Positions 28,055 through 35,830 of a stretch of DNA of 64,000 nucleotides are shown here, in pieces (positions within the stretch are counted from its first letter, which is position 1; the number at the start of each line of letters is the position of its first letter). The notes under the pieces were generated by a model. That model made no database searches and was not told where the DNA came from. It was given only the letters and a program-made list of their open reading frames with translations. The translations under genes were made by a program, and so were the position numbers. The stretch is from Sulfitobacter sp. S190 (lineage in GTDB: Bacteria; Pseudomonadota; Alphaproteobacteria; Rhodobacterales; Rhodobacteraceae). The stretch lies in contig NZ_CP081120.1 in the NCBI RefSeq assembly GCF_025141935.1, forward strand, positions 434,001-498,000, written 5' to 3'.

Positions 28055-29125
28055 TCACAGGCCGATAAACAGGTCCGCGAGCCAAATCCACAGCGGAATG
28101 CTCAGGATCGCGACGGGAGTGCCCAGACCGGTCGAGGCGCCCACATAGGCCGACGGATTTGCTTCGGGCAGCGCGCCGCGCATTGTAGGCGGGCCGGAAA
28201 TGTCCGAACTTGAGGCCGCCATCACCGCCAGCAGAACAATGCCGCCTGCCGAAAATCCGGTGAGCTGATGGGCGATCATGCCCAGACCAAACCCGATTGC
28301 CCCGTGCACCAGCGGTGCGCTCAGACCATAGAGCACGTAGGCGTGGGCGACCTTGCGCAGCTCCGACAGCCGCGACCATGCTTCCATGCCCATCACCAGC
28401 ATCAGGATCGACAACAACCCCCGGAACAGCGGCTCGTAGAAGCTGGCATACACCGCTTCGGGACGGCCCAGCACGCCGATCGCGATGCCCAGCAGTAAGG
28501 CCGAGATGGCACCGCTTTGCAGCGTGTCCGTCAGGATCCCCCGCACAAGGGTCCGGTTCTCGGAGGGGCCATCGTTGTCGGCGCTGCCGGTTCCCCCCAA
28601 GGCCATGGTCGCGGCGCCATTCTGCGGGATCACGTTGCGCGACCGCGCCTGTGCCATCTTGGCCATCAGGATCGCCGTGACGAGCGCCGCGATATCCATG
28701 AAGGGATAGAGCGCCCCGATGAACCCTTCGTAGGCGATGCCGTCCGCATCCAGCATGGCCATTGCGGCCGCGAGCGTCGAGGCAGAGACCGCGCCGAACA
28801 GACCCACCGTGGCCATCCCGTCCATCGGGGACACGCCCCGCAGCCGCGCCAGGCTGCGTGACCCTAAAAGCACGATTGCGATACCGGTGAGCGCCGCCGC
28901 CGCTGCGGGCACTGCGAGCGAGACGAGATCGGCTTCGCGGATCGAAATGCCCGCGCCCAGCCCAACCTTCAGCAGCAACAAAAGCACCACGAATTTATAG
29001 ACCGGTGTCGGCACTTCCAGCTTGCTGCCCAGAGCGGCGAGCATCATGCCGCCCAGAAGAAAGGCCAGCGTCGGCTTTTGCAGCTGGCTGAGCACTGTGG
29101 TGGCGATGTCTGCGAGTATATCCAT
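28055..29125 (-). CDS. Sodium-dependent bicarbonate transporter family permease (SbtA-like)
   Basis: This encodes 356 residues with about ten membrane helices in two inverted halves and a hydrophilic central loop (about 175-205) rich in Asn/Gly/Asp. The sequence matches the SbtA/DUF897 family; the cyanobacterial member imports bicarbonate with sodium. No SbtB-like PII partner gene is adjacent. It diverges from a LysR gene, with a perfect palindrome between them, so it is probably controlled by that regulator. Whether the substrate is bicarbonate in a heterotroph is an inference from the family. Confidence 0.87.
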   Translation of the reverse strand: MDILADIATTVLSQLQKPTLAFLLGGMMLAALGSKLEVPTPVYKFVVLLLLLKVGLGAGISIREADLVSLAVPAAAAALTGIAIVLLGSRSLARLRGVSPMDGMATVGLFGAVSASTLAAAMAMLDADGIAYEGFIGALYPFMDIAALVTAILMAKMAQARSRNVIPQNGAATMALGGTGSADNDGPSENRTLVRGILTDTLQSGAISALLLGIAIGVLGRPEAVYASFYEPLFRGLLSILMLVMGMEAWSRLSELRKVAHAYVLYGLSAPLVHGAIGFGLGMIAHQLTGFSAGGIVLLAVMAASSSDISGPPTMRGALPEANPSAYVGASTGLGTPVAILSIPLWIWLADLFIGL

Positions 29126-29203
29126 GATCGGGCTCCTGATCGGTGGGGTTTCGATGGATATGGCGCAGCGGCGATATGAAGAAAAATATAACTTTTGGGT
29201 ATT

Positions 29204-29226
29204 TTCGTTCTATTTATGTGAACGAA
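29204..29226. promoter_or_regulatory. Probable LysR operator between the SbtA-like gene and its regulator
   Basis: A perfect 7-base inverted repeat TTCGTTC - 9 bases - GAACGAA lies in an AT-rich stretch of the 111-base divergent region. It ends ten bases before the LysR start, a typical autoregulatory position. Confidence 0.65.
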
Positions 29227-29236
29227 AGGGGCTGTC

Positions 29237-30088
29237 ATGTTGAATTACCATCATTTGCGGTACTTCCGCGCTGTCGCGCACGAAGGCAATCTGACTCGCG
29301 CTGCGGAAAAACTGAACCTGTCGCAATCGGCGCTCTCGACCCAGATCAAGGCGCTTGAGGCGCGGCTGGGCCAGCCGTTGTTCGACCGCGTCGGACGTCA
29401 GTTGCAACTGACCGAGGTGGGGCGCATCGCGCTCGATCATGCGGACCGTATTTTTGCGACGGGGGCAGAGCTCGAGGCGACGCTGGCGCAGACCGCAACC
29501 CACGTGCCGCCGCTCAGGGTGGGTGCGCTGTCCACACTCTCGCGCAACTTCCAGATCCAGTTTCTGCGGCCCGTATTGGCGGGCGGGGATACGGAAATCA
29601 TTTTGCGGTCGGGCGGTGCGGATGATCTGCTGGGCAGCTTGCGGGCGTTGGGGCTCGACGTTGTGCTGACCACCGAAGCGCCGGGCACCGCGGTGGCGGG
29701 GGAGTTCAGGACCCACCGCATCGCGGCACAGAGGGTGGCCCTGCATGGCCCCCCCGCACGGTTGCGGCACAAGACCCTGCGCGATCTGTTGCGGGCCGAG
29801 CCGCTGATCCTGCCGACGGGGTCGATCAGAACCGGGTTTGACGGGTTGATGGCGCGTCTGGACGTGACGCCGCGCATCGCCGCCGAAGTGGATGATATGG
29901 CGATGGTGCGGTTGCTGGCCCGCGATGATGCAGGTCTGGCGCTGGCACCCGATGTGGTGCTGGCCGATGAAATCGCGAGTGGGCGGCTGGTCACCGCACC
30001 TTTCGATCTGGACCTGACAGAGACATTTTATGCGGTGACCGTTCCGCGCAGCTTTCCGCATCCGTTGCTTGAAGGATTGCTGCGCTAA
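29237..30088 (+). CDS. LysR family transcriptional regulator
   Basis: This encodes 283 residues. The N-terminal winged helix-turn-helix (LTRAAEKLNLSQSALSTQIK at about 20-39) is followed by the periplasmic-binding-like effector domain. The opening LNYHHLRYFRAVAHEGN resembles the NhaR branch of LysR proteins. It is divergent from the SbtA-like permease gene, and the shared palindrome suggests control of that gene and of itself. The ribosome site is GAAAGGGG. The stop overlaps the next, convergent gene by four bases. Confidence 0.9.
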   Translation: MLNYHHLRYFRAVAHEGNLTRAAEKLNLSQSALSTQIKALEARLGQPLFDRVGRQLQLTEVGRIALDHADRIFATGAELEATLAQTATHVPPLRVGALSTLSRNFQIQFLRPVLAGGDTEIILRSGGADDLLGSLRALGLDVVLTTEAPGTAVAGEFRTHRIAAQRVALHGPPARLRHKTLRDLLRAEPLILPTGSIRTGFDGLMARLDVTPRIAAEVDDMAMVRLLARDDAGLALAPDVVLADEIASGRLVTAPFDLDLTETFYAVTVPRSFPHPLLEGLLR

Positions 30089-30450
30089 TGCGCGGGCGTG
30101 TCCTGGCTGAAGATGTTGCGCCATCCCTGCGGGTATCGCTGCCAGATGGAGCTGACAAACATCGTCTCCTCCGCCTCACGGCCCCGGCGGCGATAGGTGG
30201 CGCGGTAGCTGATAAGCGCGTAATCAGCGCCCATCGCCCGCACGCGGATGTCCGTGAGCGTGTAGTGGTCGACACCGGGGCCATCGTGCAGTTGGCTCAC
30301 ATGTGCGTCCTTGCCCGCAAAACCGTCGGGATATACACCCAGAAAACTGTCGTGCAGCGCGGCGGCATCGGCGGCGGGGTCCCCCGCGACAAGCGCCTCC
30401 CAGACCGCTCGTTCGCACGTCTCGATTGTGTGTCGCAGAGTGTCGGTCAC
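30085..30450 (-). CDS. NTF2-like / DUF4440 family small protein
   Basis: This encodes 121 residues. I use the GTG at 30450, because the open frame further upstream runs through the rpmE terminator. The pattern of an N-terminal helix (ETCERAVWEALVAGD), a short acidic loop, and C-terminal strands ending in FVSSIWQRYPQGWRNIFSQDT fits the DUF4440/SnoaL-type NTF2 fold. Such proteins may be small enzymes or ligand binders; the function here is unknown. The rpmE terminator separates it from the ribosomal block. Confidence 0.7.
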   Translation of the reverse strand: MTDTLRHTIETCERAVWEALVAGDPAADAAALHDSFLGVYPDGFAGKDAHVSQLHDGPGVDHYTLTDIRVRAMGADYALISYRATYRRRGREAEETMFVSSIWQRYPQGWRNIFSQDTPAH

Positions 30451-30472
30451 GGCTGCCCCGTGCCCAAACGAA

Positions 30473-30501
30473 AAAGGCGCAGCCACGGGGGCTGCGCCTT
30501 T
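30473..30501 (-). terminator. Terminator of the rpsP-rpmE block
   Basis: On the minus strand a 12-bp perfect stem (AAAGGCGCAGCC / GGCTGCGCCTTT) with a 5-base loop runs into TTTTTCGTTT. It closes the long ribosomal operon after rpmE. Confidence 0.9.
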
Positions 30502-30526
30502 GAAAAACACATGGCAGGGTGCGGGA

Positions 30527-30748
30527 TCAGAAGCCCAGACCTGCGTATTTGTTCTTGAACTTGGACACGCGGCCACCGGTGTCCATCAGACGGCTGGAGC
30601 CGCCGGTCCATGCGGGGTGCACGGAAGGATCGATGTCGAGCGACAGCTGGTCGCCTTCGGCGCCCCATGTCGATTTCATTTGCACCACTGTGCCATCGGT
30701 CATTTTGACGTTGATGACGTGGTATTCGGGATGTGTATCGGCTTTCAT
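30527..30748 (-). CDS. rpmE: 50S ribosomal protein L31
   Basis: This encodes 73 residues. It contains [15 protein letters not shown], the HPAWTGG segment, and the closing [14 protein letters not shown] typical of L31. It has no CxxC zinc pair, so it is the zinc-independent form common in alphaproteobacteria. The ATG at 30748 has AAGG upstream; a TTG directly before it is not needed. It follows rplS by 11 bases. Confidence 0.95.
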   Translation of the reverse strand: MKADTHPEYHVINVKMTDGTVVQMKSTWGAEGDQLSLDIDPSVHPAWTGGSSRLMDTGGRVSKFKNKYAGLGF

Positions 30749-30759
30749 CAATCTGACCC

Positions 30760-31134
30760 TTACGCTTTGAGTGGCTTGTAGTTGGCGTTTTCGGTGATAC
30801 GTGCCGATTTACCGCGACGCGAGCGCAGGTAGTACAGTTTGGCACGACGCACACGGCCGCGGCGGACCACGGTGATGCTGTCGATGTTTGTCGAATGCAG
30901 GGGGAATACACGCTCCACGCCTTCGCCAACCGAAATCTTGCGAACCGTGAAGGAACCGGCAATGCCCTTGCCGTTCTTGCGGCTGATGCAAACGCCTTCG
31001 TAGTTCTGCACACGGGTGCGTGTGCCTTCGGTCACGCGGAAGCCGACACGAATGGTGTCGCCTGCGCGGAAGTCGGGGATTTCATTTCCCAGTTCGGCGA
31101 CTTGTTCCGCCTCGATTTGTGCGATCAGGTCCAT
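30760..31134 (-). CDS. rplS: 50S ribosomal protein L19
   Basis: This encodes 124 residues. The family signature is clear: [20 protein letters not shown], the [13 protein letters not shown] segment and the basic [18 protein letters not shown] tail. L19 sits at the 30S-50S interface. A 223-base leader separates it from trmD, unlike the tight spacing upstream, which suggests its own promoter or regulation. Confidence 0.97.
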   Translation of the reverse strand: MDLIAQIEAEQVAELGNEIPDFRAGDTIRVGFRVTEGTRTRVQNYEGVCISRKNGKGIAGSFTVRKISVGEGVERVFPLHSTNIDSITVVRRGRVRRAKLYYLRSRRGKSARITENANYKPLKA

Positions 31135-31357
31135 CTGATCTTCTCCTTTGATGCTCGTGGTATGCCACGAAGATGTTTGTCATGATCCCAGAGCTTCGGT
31201 CTGTTCTGTCGGGCCTACCGCGGTGGCCCATCGAAGGTAGCATCGTCATTTCTTAGGTCTGTCGACGCCACGCGCCAACAACCGGAATCGCATAGCGCTC
31301 CGGTTGCGCGCGGTATAGGGGGGATTGCGGGCCGGATCAAGGGGCCGCGGTGCGCCG
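31135..31357 (-). promoter_or_regulatory. rplS leader region with hairpins and a possible internal promoter
   Basis: On the minus strand this non-coding gap holds an 8-bp hairpin (CAACCGGA / TCCGGTTG at 31279-31306), a TTGGCG - 17 bases - TAAGAA promoter-like pair (31250-31278), and a TCGTGG-TATG-CCACGA hairpin at about 31154-31169. The last one sits just before the rplS ribosome site. It could allow separate or feedback control of L19/L31. Confidence 0.4.
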
Positions 31358-32143
31358 CTACTTGCTGTATTTTTCCCACATGTCGGGGCGCCGGTCCCGC
31401 GTCAGGGCCTGTGCCTGCGCGTGGCGCCACTTCTCGATCTCGGCGTGGTTGCCCGACAACAGCACCGGCGGAATGGCGCGGCCCTGCCACTCGGCGGGTT
31501 TGGTGTACTGCGGATGCTCCAGCAGGCCGGCGGAATGGCTTTCCTCAACGGTGCTTTCGGCGTTGCCGAGCACGCCCGGCAGCAAGCGTACGGTCGCATC
31601 GATCATCGCCTGCGCGGCAAGTTCACCGCCCGTCATCACGAAATCCCCCAACGACACCTCGGTGATGTCGTAATGCTCGATAACCCGCTCGTCGACGCCC
31701 TCGAACCGCCCGCACAGCATGGTCACACCGTCACAGGTGGCCAGGTCGCGCGCCATCGCCTGGTCAAAGCGGCGGCCCCGCGGGCTCATGTAGAGTATTG
31801 GCCAGCGGCCTGTGGTCTGACGCTGGACCGCATCGATGGCGGGTCCCACCACATCGGCGCGCAGGACCATACCCGCGCCGCCGCCCGCGGGGGTGTCATC
31901 GACATTGCGGTGCCGTGTCAGCCCGTGGCGGCGCAGGTCATGCGGGTGCAACTGCCAGCGCCCGTCCTGAAGCGCCTTGCCGGTCAGGCTGGCACCCAGA
32001 GCACCGGGAAAAAGCTCGGGAAACAGGGTGATGATGTGGGCCTGCCAGACACCGGCATAATCAGGCGTTTCGCGCATCAATTCGCGCGGCTGCAGGGTCG
32101 GGCGCACCCGTTGTTTGCCGTGGGAACGGTTTGCGGCGCTCAT
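31358..32143 (-). CDS. trmD: tRNA (guanine-N1)-methyltransferase
   Basis: This encodes 261 residues and methylates G37 of tRNAs to prevent frameshifting. Family features include ITLFPELFPGAL, the DDTPAGGGAGMVL segment, a YMSPRGRRFDQ loop of the SPOUT knot, CGRFEGVDERVI and GDFVMTGGELAA. The start at 32143 gives a roughly 34-residue N-terminal extension that I recall being common in this family's Rhodobacteraceae members; MRETP at 32077 is the alternative. It overlaps the upstream sulfotransferase-like gene by four bases. Confidence 0.95.
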   Translation of the reverse strand: MSAANRSHGKQRVRPTLQPRELMRETPDYAGVWQAHIITLFPELFPGALGASLTGKALQDGRWQLHPHDLRRHGLTRHRNVDDTPAGGGAGMVLRADVVGPAIDAVQRQTTGRWPILYMSPRGRRFDQAMARDLATCDGVTMLCGRFEGVDERVIEHYDITEVSLGDFVMTGGELAAQAMIDATVRLLPGVLGNAESTVEESHSAGLLEHPQYTKPAEWQGRAIPPVLLSGNHAEIEKWRHAQAQALTRDRRPDMWEKYSK

Positions 32144-32928
32144 GTGGTCTGTCCCGATGTAAGAATGGCGTGTTTGGCGGCCTTGCGGGCCGCTTTGTCG
32201 GTATGGGTCCGGTTGGCCTGCAAAAGGGCCGCCAGCGTCGCATCGTCGGCGCGGCGGTTCTGCGGCGGCTGCGGTTCCATGCGGGCGCGCAGATCGGTGG
32301 GCATATCGCATAGATCCAGCACCGGATCGGCGGGGCCCAGCGGCCCATCCGCGTGGTCTTCGAGCGCGAAGCGTTCGACGCGGGCGGGTACCCGTGCGGC
32401 AATATCGTCGATCACGCCATCGAGGTCGGATGCACCGGGGTACTGCGCGGCAAACGCCGCAAAGTCGAGCGTCAGCGAGGAGGCGGTGACATGCTCGGCC
32501 CAGGCCGATCTGATCCAGTGATCCGGTTGGCGCGTCCCAAAGCAAAAGACAATCTCGGCCTGGGGGAAGGCCGCGCGCGCACGGTCCCAGTAAAGGTACA
32601 TCAGAACCGGTGCCGCGCTGTAGTCGGCCAGCGGGCCGCGCCCTGGCAAATGGCCCGACAGCTCTTCGGCCGACAACAACAGCGTGCGCCGCGGCATGCC
32701 CGGCAGACCGGCGAGCAGCGCATCGAAGCGGCGCTGCACTTTATCCAATGCGTCGGGGGTGCCGTAGGTCGAGTAGCCCCGCGTGGCGTGCATCAGATCG
32801 GTCATCTGGCCCTTGAGGCGGATGGCCAGCGCAGGCATCAACAGCTTCCGGTTGGCCCGCAGCACCGACTGCACCGAGGATGTGCCGGTTTTGTGAAACC
32901 CTGCGTGGATGACGATACGGCGGGGCAT
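32140..32928 (-). CDS. Sulfotransferase-like protein (paralogue 1, intact P-loop)
   Basis: This encodes 262 residues. The opening IHAGFHKTGTSSVQS (about 7-21) matches the 5'-phosphosulfate-binding loop of sulfotransferases, including Lys13. The later RQPDHWIRSAW region supplies the Arg...Ser pair of the 3'-phosphate site. It would transfer sulfate from PAPS to an unknown acceptor. It lies between rimM and trmD, overlaps both its neighbours (one base upstream, four downstream), and is a clear paralogue of the next gene upstream. The start is the ATG at 32928; the open frame beyond it is antisense-style sequence. Confidence 0.75.
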   Translation of the reverse strand: MPRRIVIHAGFHKTGTSSVQSVLRANRKLLMPALAIRLKGQMTDLMHATRGYSTYGTPDALDKVQRRFDALLAGLPGMPRRTLLLSAEELSGHLPGRGPLADYSAAPVLMYLYWDRARAAFPQAEIVFCFGTRQPDHWIRSAWAEHVTASSLTLDFAAFAAQYPGASDLDGVIDDIAARVPARVERFALEDHADGPLGPADPVLDLCDMPTDLRARMEPQPPQNRRADDATLAALLQANRTHTDKAARKAAKHAILTSGQTT

Positions 32929-33710
32929 CAGGCGGCCCTTGCGATCAACGCGCGTTTGGCATCGCGCAAATCGGTGCCCTGCATATCGCCGCGGTTCAGC
33001 TCCAGCAGGGCGGCATCCAGCGCGGGATCGGGATCGGCGTCTGCATCGGGCGGCGGGGCGAGCCCCTTGCGCCGGGCATCCGGCACCCCAACGCAATCCA
33101 GCAGCAGATCAAGAGTGCCTAACGGGCGTGTGTTTTCAGCCGCTGCATCGGCGCGCAGAACCGACAGGTGGGGCACTGCTTCGGCCACGGTGTCCACGGC
33201 GGCGGACAGATCGGCAGACCCGGCAAAGCGCGACACGTAATCGTCCCGGTCCAGCACCATGCGCGCGGTGCGCAAATGCTGGCGGTAGGACCGGTGCAGC
33301 CAGCCGTCCGCATCCCGTATCGTGTAGAACAGGATGATTTCGTCGTCCGGTACCGCCGCTTCGAAGGCCAGCGCGATTGCCTGCGCGAGCTTTGGTGCCG
33401 CCGTGTAGCCGCGCAGCCCCTTGCGGCCCGGCAACCGGCCCGACAGCGCTTCGGCGGACAGGATAATGGTCGGCGCGCGAACCTCGCTCAGGCTTTGCGC
33501 AAGGGACGCGGCCTCGAATTTGACCATTCCGAGGTCCAGATCGCTGCGGCTGACGCTGTAGGCGCGTGCGGATGTGCACAGCGCGGCCATGCCGGGGCGA
33601 AACAACATGTGGACATGCGGTGCAAGCGCCGCGCGGTTGGCGCGCAGGGTCTTTTGCAGGCGGCTGGCGCCCGTGTGGTGAAATCCCGGATGGATGAGGA
33701 TGCGGCGCAC
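32928..33710 (-). CDS. Sulfotransferase-like protein (paralogue 2, altered P-loop)
   Basis: This encodes 260 residues from a GTG start that lies one base after the rimM stop. It shares with paralogue 1 the layout HPGFHHTGASRLQ...LRANR, an ILSAEALSGRLPG segment (LLSAEELSGHLPG in paralogue 1), and a DGWLHRS 3'-phosphate region. In the P-loop the catalytic Lys-Thr-Gly-Thr has become His-Thr-Gly-Ala (12-15), so PAPS-dependent transfer may be lost or altered. The two genes look like a tandem duplication with divergence. Function is unknown. Confidence 0.72.
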   Translation of the reverse strand: MRRILIHPGFHHTGASRLQKTLRANRAALAPHVHMLFRPGMAALCTSARAYSVSRSDLDLGMVKFEAASLAQSLSEVRAPTIILSAEALSGRLPGRKGLRGYTAAPKLAQAIALAFEAAVPDDEIILFYTIRDADGWLHRSYRQHLRTARMVLDRDDYVSRFAGSADLSAAVDTVAEAVPHLSVLRADAAAENTRPLGTLDLLLDCVGVPDARRKGLAPPPDADADPDPALDAALLELNRGDMQGTDLRDAKRALIARAA

Positions 33711-33711
33711 G

Positions 33712-34233
33712 TCAGTCCTTGGCCTGCGGCAATATTCCGTCGGGCGGATCGGCGATCAGGCGTCCGGCAGCCAGATCGACCGTGGGCACAGCTGCTTTGG
33801 TGAACGGCAGGAACGTGGTTGTGGAGGTTCCGCTCAGCTGCAGTTCCAGCAGATCGTCGGCGCCGTGGTTCTGCACCGTCTTGACCCGCCCCAGCTGCAC
33901 GCCGCCGGTGTCGAAAACATCGAGGCCGATCAGATCGGCGTGGTAGAACTCATCGTCGGGCAGCGACGGCAGCTGATCACGGTGGGCGAAAAGCTGCACA
34001 CCGCGCAGCGCGTCTGCGTCTTCCTTGGTGGCGACATCCGCGATGCGGGCCGAAAACCCGTTTTTGATCGGCCGGATCAGCGCAAGGCTGAACTGGCGCG
34101 TGCCGCTTTCATCGCTGAGCGGGCTATAGGTTTCGATGTCTTCGGGCGTGGCGCAAAAACTCTTGATCCGCAGCTCTCCCTTGACCCCGTAGGACCCGGA
34201 TATAACGCCCACACAGACGGCTTCATCACTCAT
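33712..34233 (-). CDS. rimM: Ribosome maturation factor RimM
   Basis: This encodes 173 residues. RimM binds S19 and helps mature the 30S head. The N-terminal [20 protein letters not shown] and the central [29 protein letters not shown] stretch at the domain junction are the two family signatures. The start overlaps the stop of the 49-codon gene upstream by four bases (ATGA), which suggests translational coupling. Confidence 0.96.
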   Translation of the reverse strand: MSDEAVCVGVISGSYGVKGELRIKSFCATPEDIETYSPLSDESGTRQFSLALIRPIKNGFSARIADVATKEDADALRGVQLFAHRDQLPSLPDDEFYHADLIGLDVFDTGGVQLGRVKTVQNHGADDLLELQLSGTSTTTFLPFTKAAVPTVDLAAGRLIADPPDGILPQAKD

Positions 34234-34379
34234 TGCAGCAACTCCGAATCAACGCAGATCGTGCCGGTCCACTGGCCCTCGCCCGCGGCGCATTCGCTGC
34301 GCATCAACAGGCCGTTGAGATGAAAGCCCAGCACCGCGCCAAGCATCAGCACGGTCAGGAATTTTAGCAGGCGGAACAT
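34230..34379 (-). CDS. 49-residue membrane micropeptide coupled to rimM
   Basis: This is an open frame of 49 codons plus stop on the minus strand between bluB and rimM. The N-terminus [20 protein letters not shown] is a single membrane helix or uncleaved signal. The rest (about 20-49) is a short polar tail with two cysteines (Cys30, Cys42). Its ATG overlaps the bluB stop (TGATG) and its stop overlaps the rimM ATG (ATGA), so the spacing itself argues that it is translated. No family is recognised. Confidence 0.7.
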   Translation of the reverse strand: MFRLLKFLTVLMLGAVLGFHLNGLLMRSECAAGEGQWTGTICVDSELLQ

Positions 34380-35008
34380 CAGCGGTCCTCGATGTGCAGG
34401 GCGGGCGCGCGGCGCTCCCAGCCCTTGGTTTCAAGCTCTGGTGTCAGGGATACATCCTTGGGCCAGCCAAGGCAAAGGTAAGCCACCAGTGTCCAGCCGT
34501 CGGGCACATCCAGATCGCGTGCAAGGCGGGCGGGTTCGAGCACGGAGACCCACCCGATACCAAGCCCGTGCGTCCGCGCGTGCAGCCACATCAGGGTCAC
34601 CGCACCCACGACCGAGTAGCGGCGCATCTCGGGCATGGTGCCGGCGCCCAGTCCGGCGCCCTTGTCGGTGGTATCGTCGCAAAAGATCGCCAGCTGCTCG
34701 GGCGCTTCACGCATGCCGCTGAGTTTCAGCGAGGCATAGAGCTTGGCCGTATCGCCGGCGTAACCGGCCAGCGCGGCGTCATTGGCGGTCTGGAAGTTGT
34801 CGAGTGCGGCGGCACGGGCGGTGTCCGAGCGGACGCGGATCACGCGCCAGGGCTCCGACAGGCCGACGGAGGGGGCCAGCGAAAGCGTGGCGAGGCACGC
34901 GTCGATGAGCGCCTCGTCCACAGGGTCTGTCTTGAAGTGGCGCACGTCGCGGCGCCACTTCATCAGGTCGGTCAGACCGGCACGAAAATCGTCCGAAAAC
35001 TCATGCAT
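34379..35008 (-). CDS. bluB: 5,6-dimethylbenzimidazole synthase BluB
   Basis: This encodes 209 residues. It is a nitroreductase-fold flavoenzyme that cleaves FMNH2 to 5,6-dimethylbenzimidazole, the lower ligand of cobalamin. BluB-specific WRRDVRHFKTDPV (about 18-30) and the APSVGLSEPWRVIRV segment are present. The start at 35008 is preferred because the frame upstream overlaps rpsP in another frame. It is unusual to find it between rpsP and rimM; the other cobalamin genes here (cobD, cobC) are 17 kb away. Confidence 0.92.
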   Translation of the reverse strand: MHEFSDDFRAGLTDLMKWRRDVRHFKTDPVDEALIDACLATLSLAPSVGLSEPWRVIRVRSDTARAAALDNFQTANDAALAGYAGDTAKLYASLKLSGMREAPEQLAIFCDDTTDKGAGLGAGTMPEMRRYSVVGAVTLMWLHARTHGLGIGWVSVLEPARLARDLDVPDGWTLVAYLCLGWPKDVSLTPELETKGWERRAPALHIEDR

Positions 35009-35024
35009 GCCGGGCTGATCCGCC

Positions 35025-35417
35025 TTATTCTTCTGCCGCTGCGGGCTCTTCGGCGGGCGCGTTGGCGGCTTCGGCCGCGGCGGCGGCCTTGTCAGCCTTC
35101 TCCTGGGCGCGGTCCTGGGCTTTCTTGCCCGGTGTGCCTTTGTTGGGGTTGTTGCGCTCGGTCTTCTCACGCACGCCGGCAGCTTCCAGCATCCGCTGGA
35201 TACGGTCGGTGGGCTGGGCGCCGTGGTCGAGCCAGTACTGGATGCGCTCCATGTCCATTTTCACGCGCTCTTCGCTGTCTTTGGGCAGCAGGGGCGAATA
35301 GGTGCCCAGCTTTTCGATGAAGCGACCGTCGCGTGGCATGCGGCTGTCGGCAGCAACGATACGGTAGAAGGGGCGTTTCTTGGAGCCACCGCGGGCGAGA
35401 CGAATTTTCATAGCCAT
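35025..35417 (-). CDS. rpsP: 30S ribosomal protein S16
   Basis: This encodes 130 residues. It begins [20 protein letters not shown], the standard S16 opening, and has a longer than usual Ala/Glu/Lys-rich C-terminal tail (about 90-130) as in other alphaproteobacteria. The ATG at 35417 follows AAGGAA; the Met two codons later is a possible alternative. It lies 13 bases after the chorismate mutase stop. Confidence 0.97.
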   Translation of the reverse strand: MAMKIRLARGGSKKRPFYRIVAADSRMPRDGRFIEKLGTYSPLLPKDSEERVKMDMERIQYWLDHGAQPTDRIQRMLEAAGVREKTERNNPNKGTPGKKAQDRAQEKADKAAAAAEAANAPAEEPAAAEE

Positions 35418-35430
35418 GATATTGGTTTCC

Positions 35431-35733
35431 TTAGCTTTTATCGGTGTGTTGTTTGTGGTGCTGAATGACTTCAGCGATGATGAAGTTGAGAAACTTCTTG
35501 GCAAATTCCGGATCGAGATCCGCCTGGTTTGCCAAATCTTCGAGCCGTGCGATCTGGTCCGCTTCGCGGGTTGGATCGGACGGGGGAAGGTCGTGGCTGG
35601 CTTTGAGTTTCCCCACTGCCTGCGTATGTTTGAACCGCTCGCCCAGCGTATAGACGAGGATGGCGTCGAGCCGGTCGATGGAGGCGCGGTGGTCGGCCAG
35701 CACTTCGGCGGCGCGTGTTACGGGATCGGTCAT
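35431..35733 (-). CDS. Chorismate mutase (AroQ class)
   Basis: This encodes 100 residues, all helical, with the AroQ pattern [19 protein letters not shown] (about 16-34), a [18 protein letters not shown] loop and a C-terminal helix. It converts chorismate to prephenate, which the separate PheA (5126-5980) then uses. It lies directly upstream of rpsP and downstream of the GNAT gene in the minus-strand block. Confidence 0.9.
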   Translation of the reverse strand: MTDPVTRAAEVLADHRASIDRLDAILVYTLGERFKHTQAVGKLKASHDLPPSDPTREADQIARLEDLANQADLDPEFAKKFLNFIIAEVIQHHKQHTDKS

Positions 35734-35830
35734 CGGGGCCTCCGTAGGGGTGTCTGGCGGGTGTCACACGATGTGCACAGCCTGTACACAGGGCGTACAC
35801 CGGCGCGGTGTGCAAGCAAACGGAGCCGGG

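Noticed and set aside
30450..30576. N-terminal extension of the NTF2-like gene
   Set aside because: It would run through the strong rpmE terminator hairpin; a GTG with normal length follows.
34379..35008. Cobalamin riboswitch near bluB, or near cobC and cobD
   Set aside because: I looked for a B12-box-like sequence upstream of these genes and found none. bluB sits 16 bases after rpsP and cobC starts a minus-strand pair without a long structured leader.
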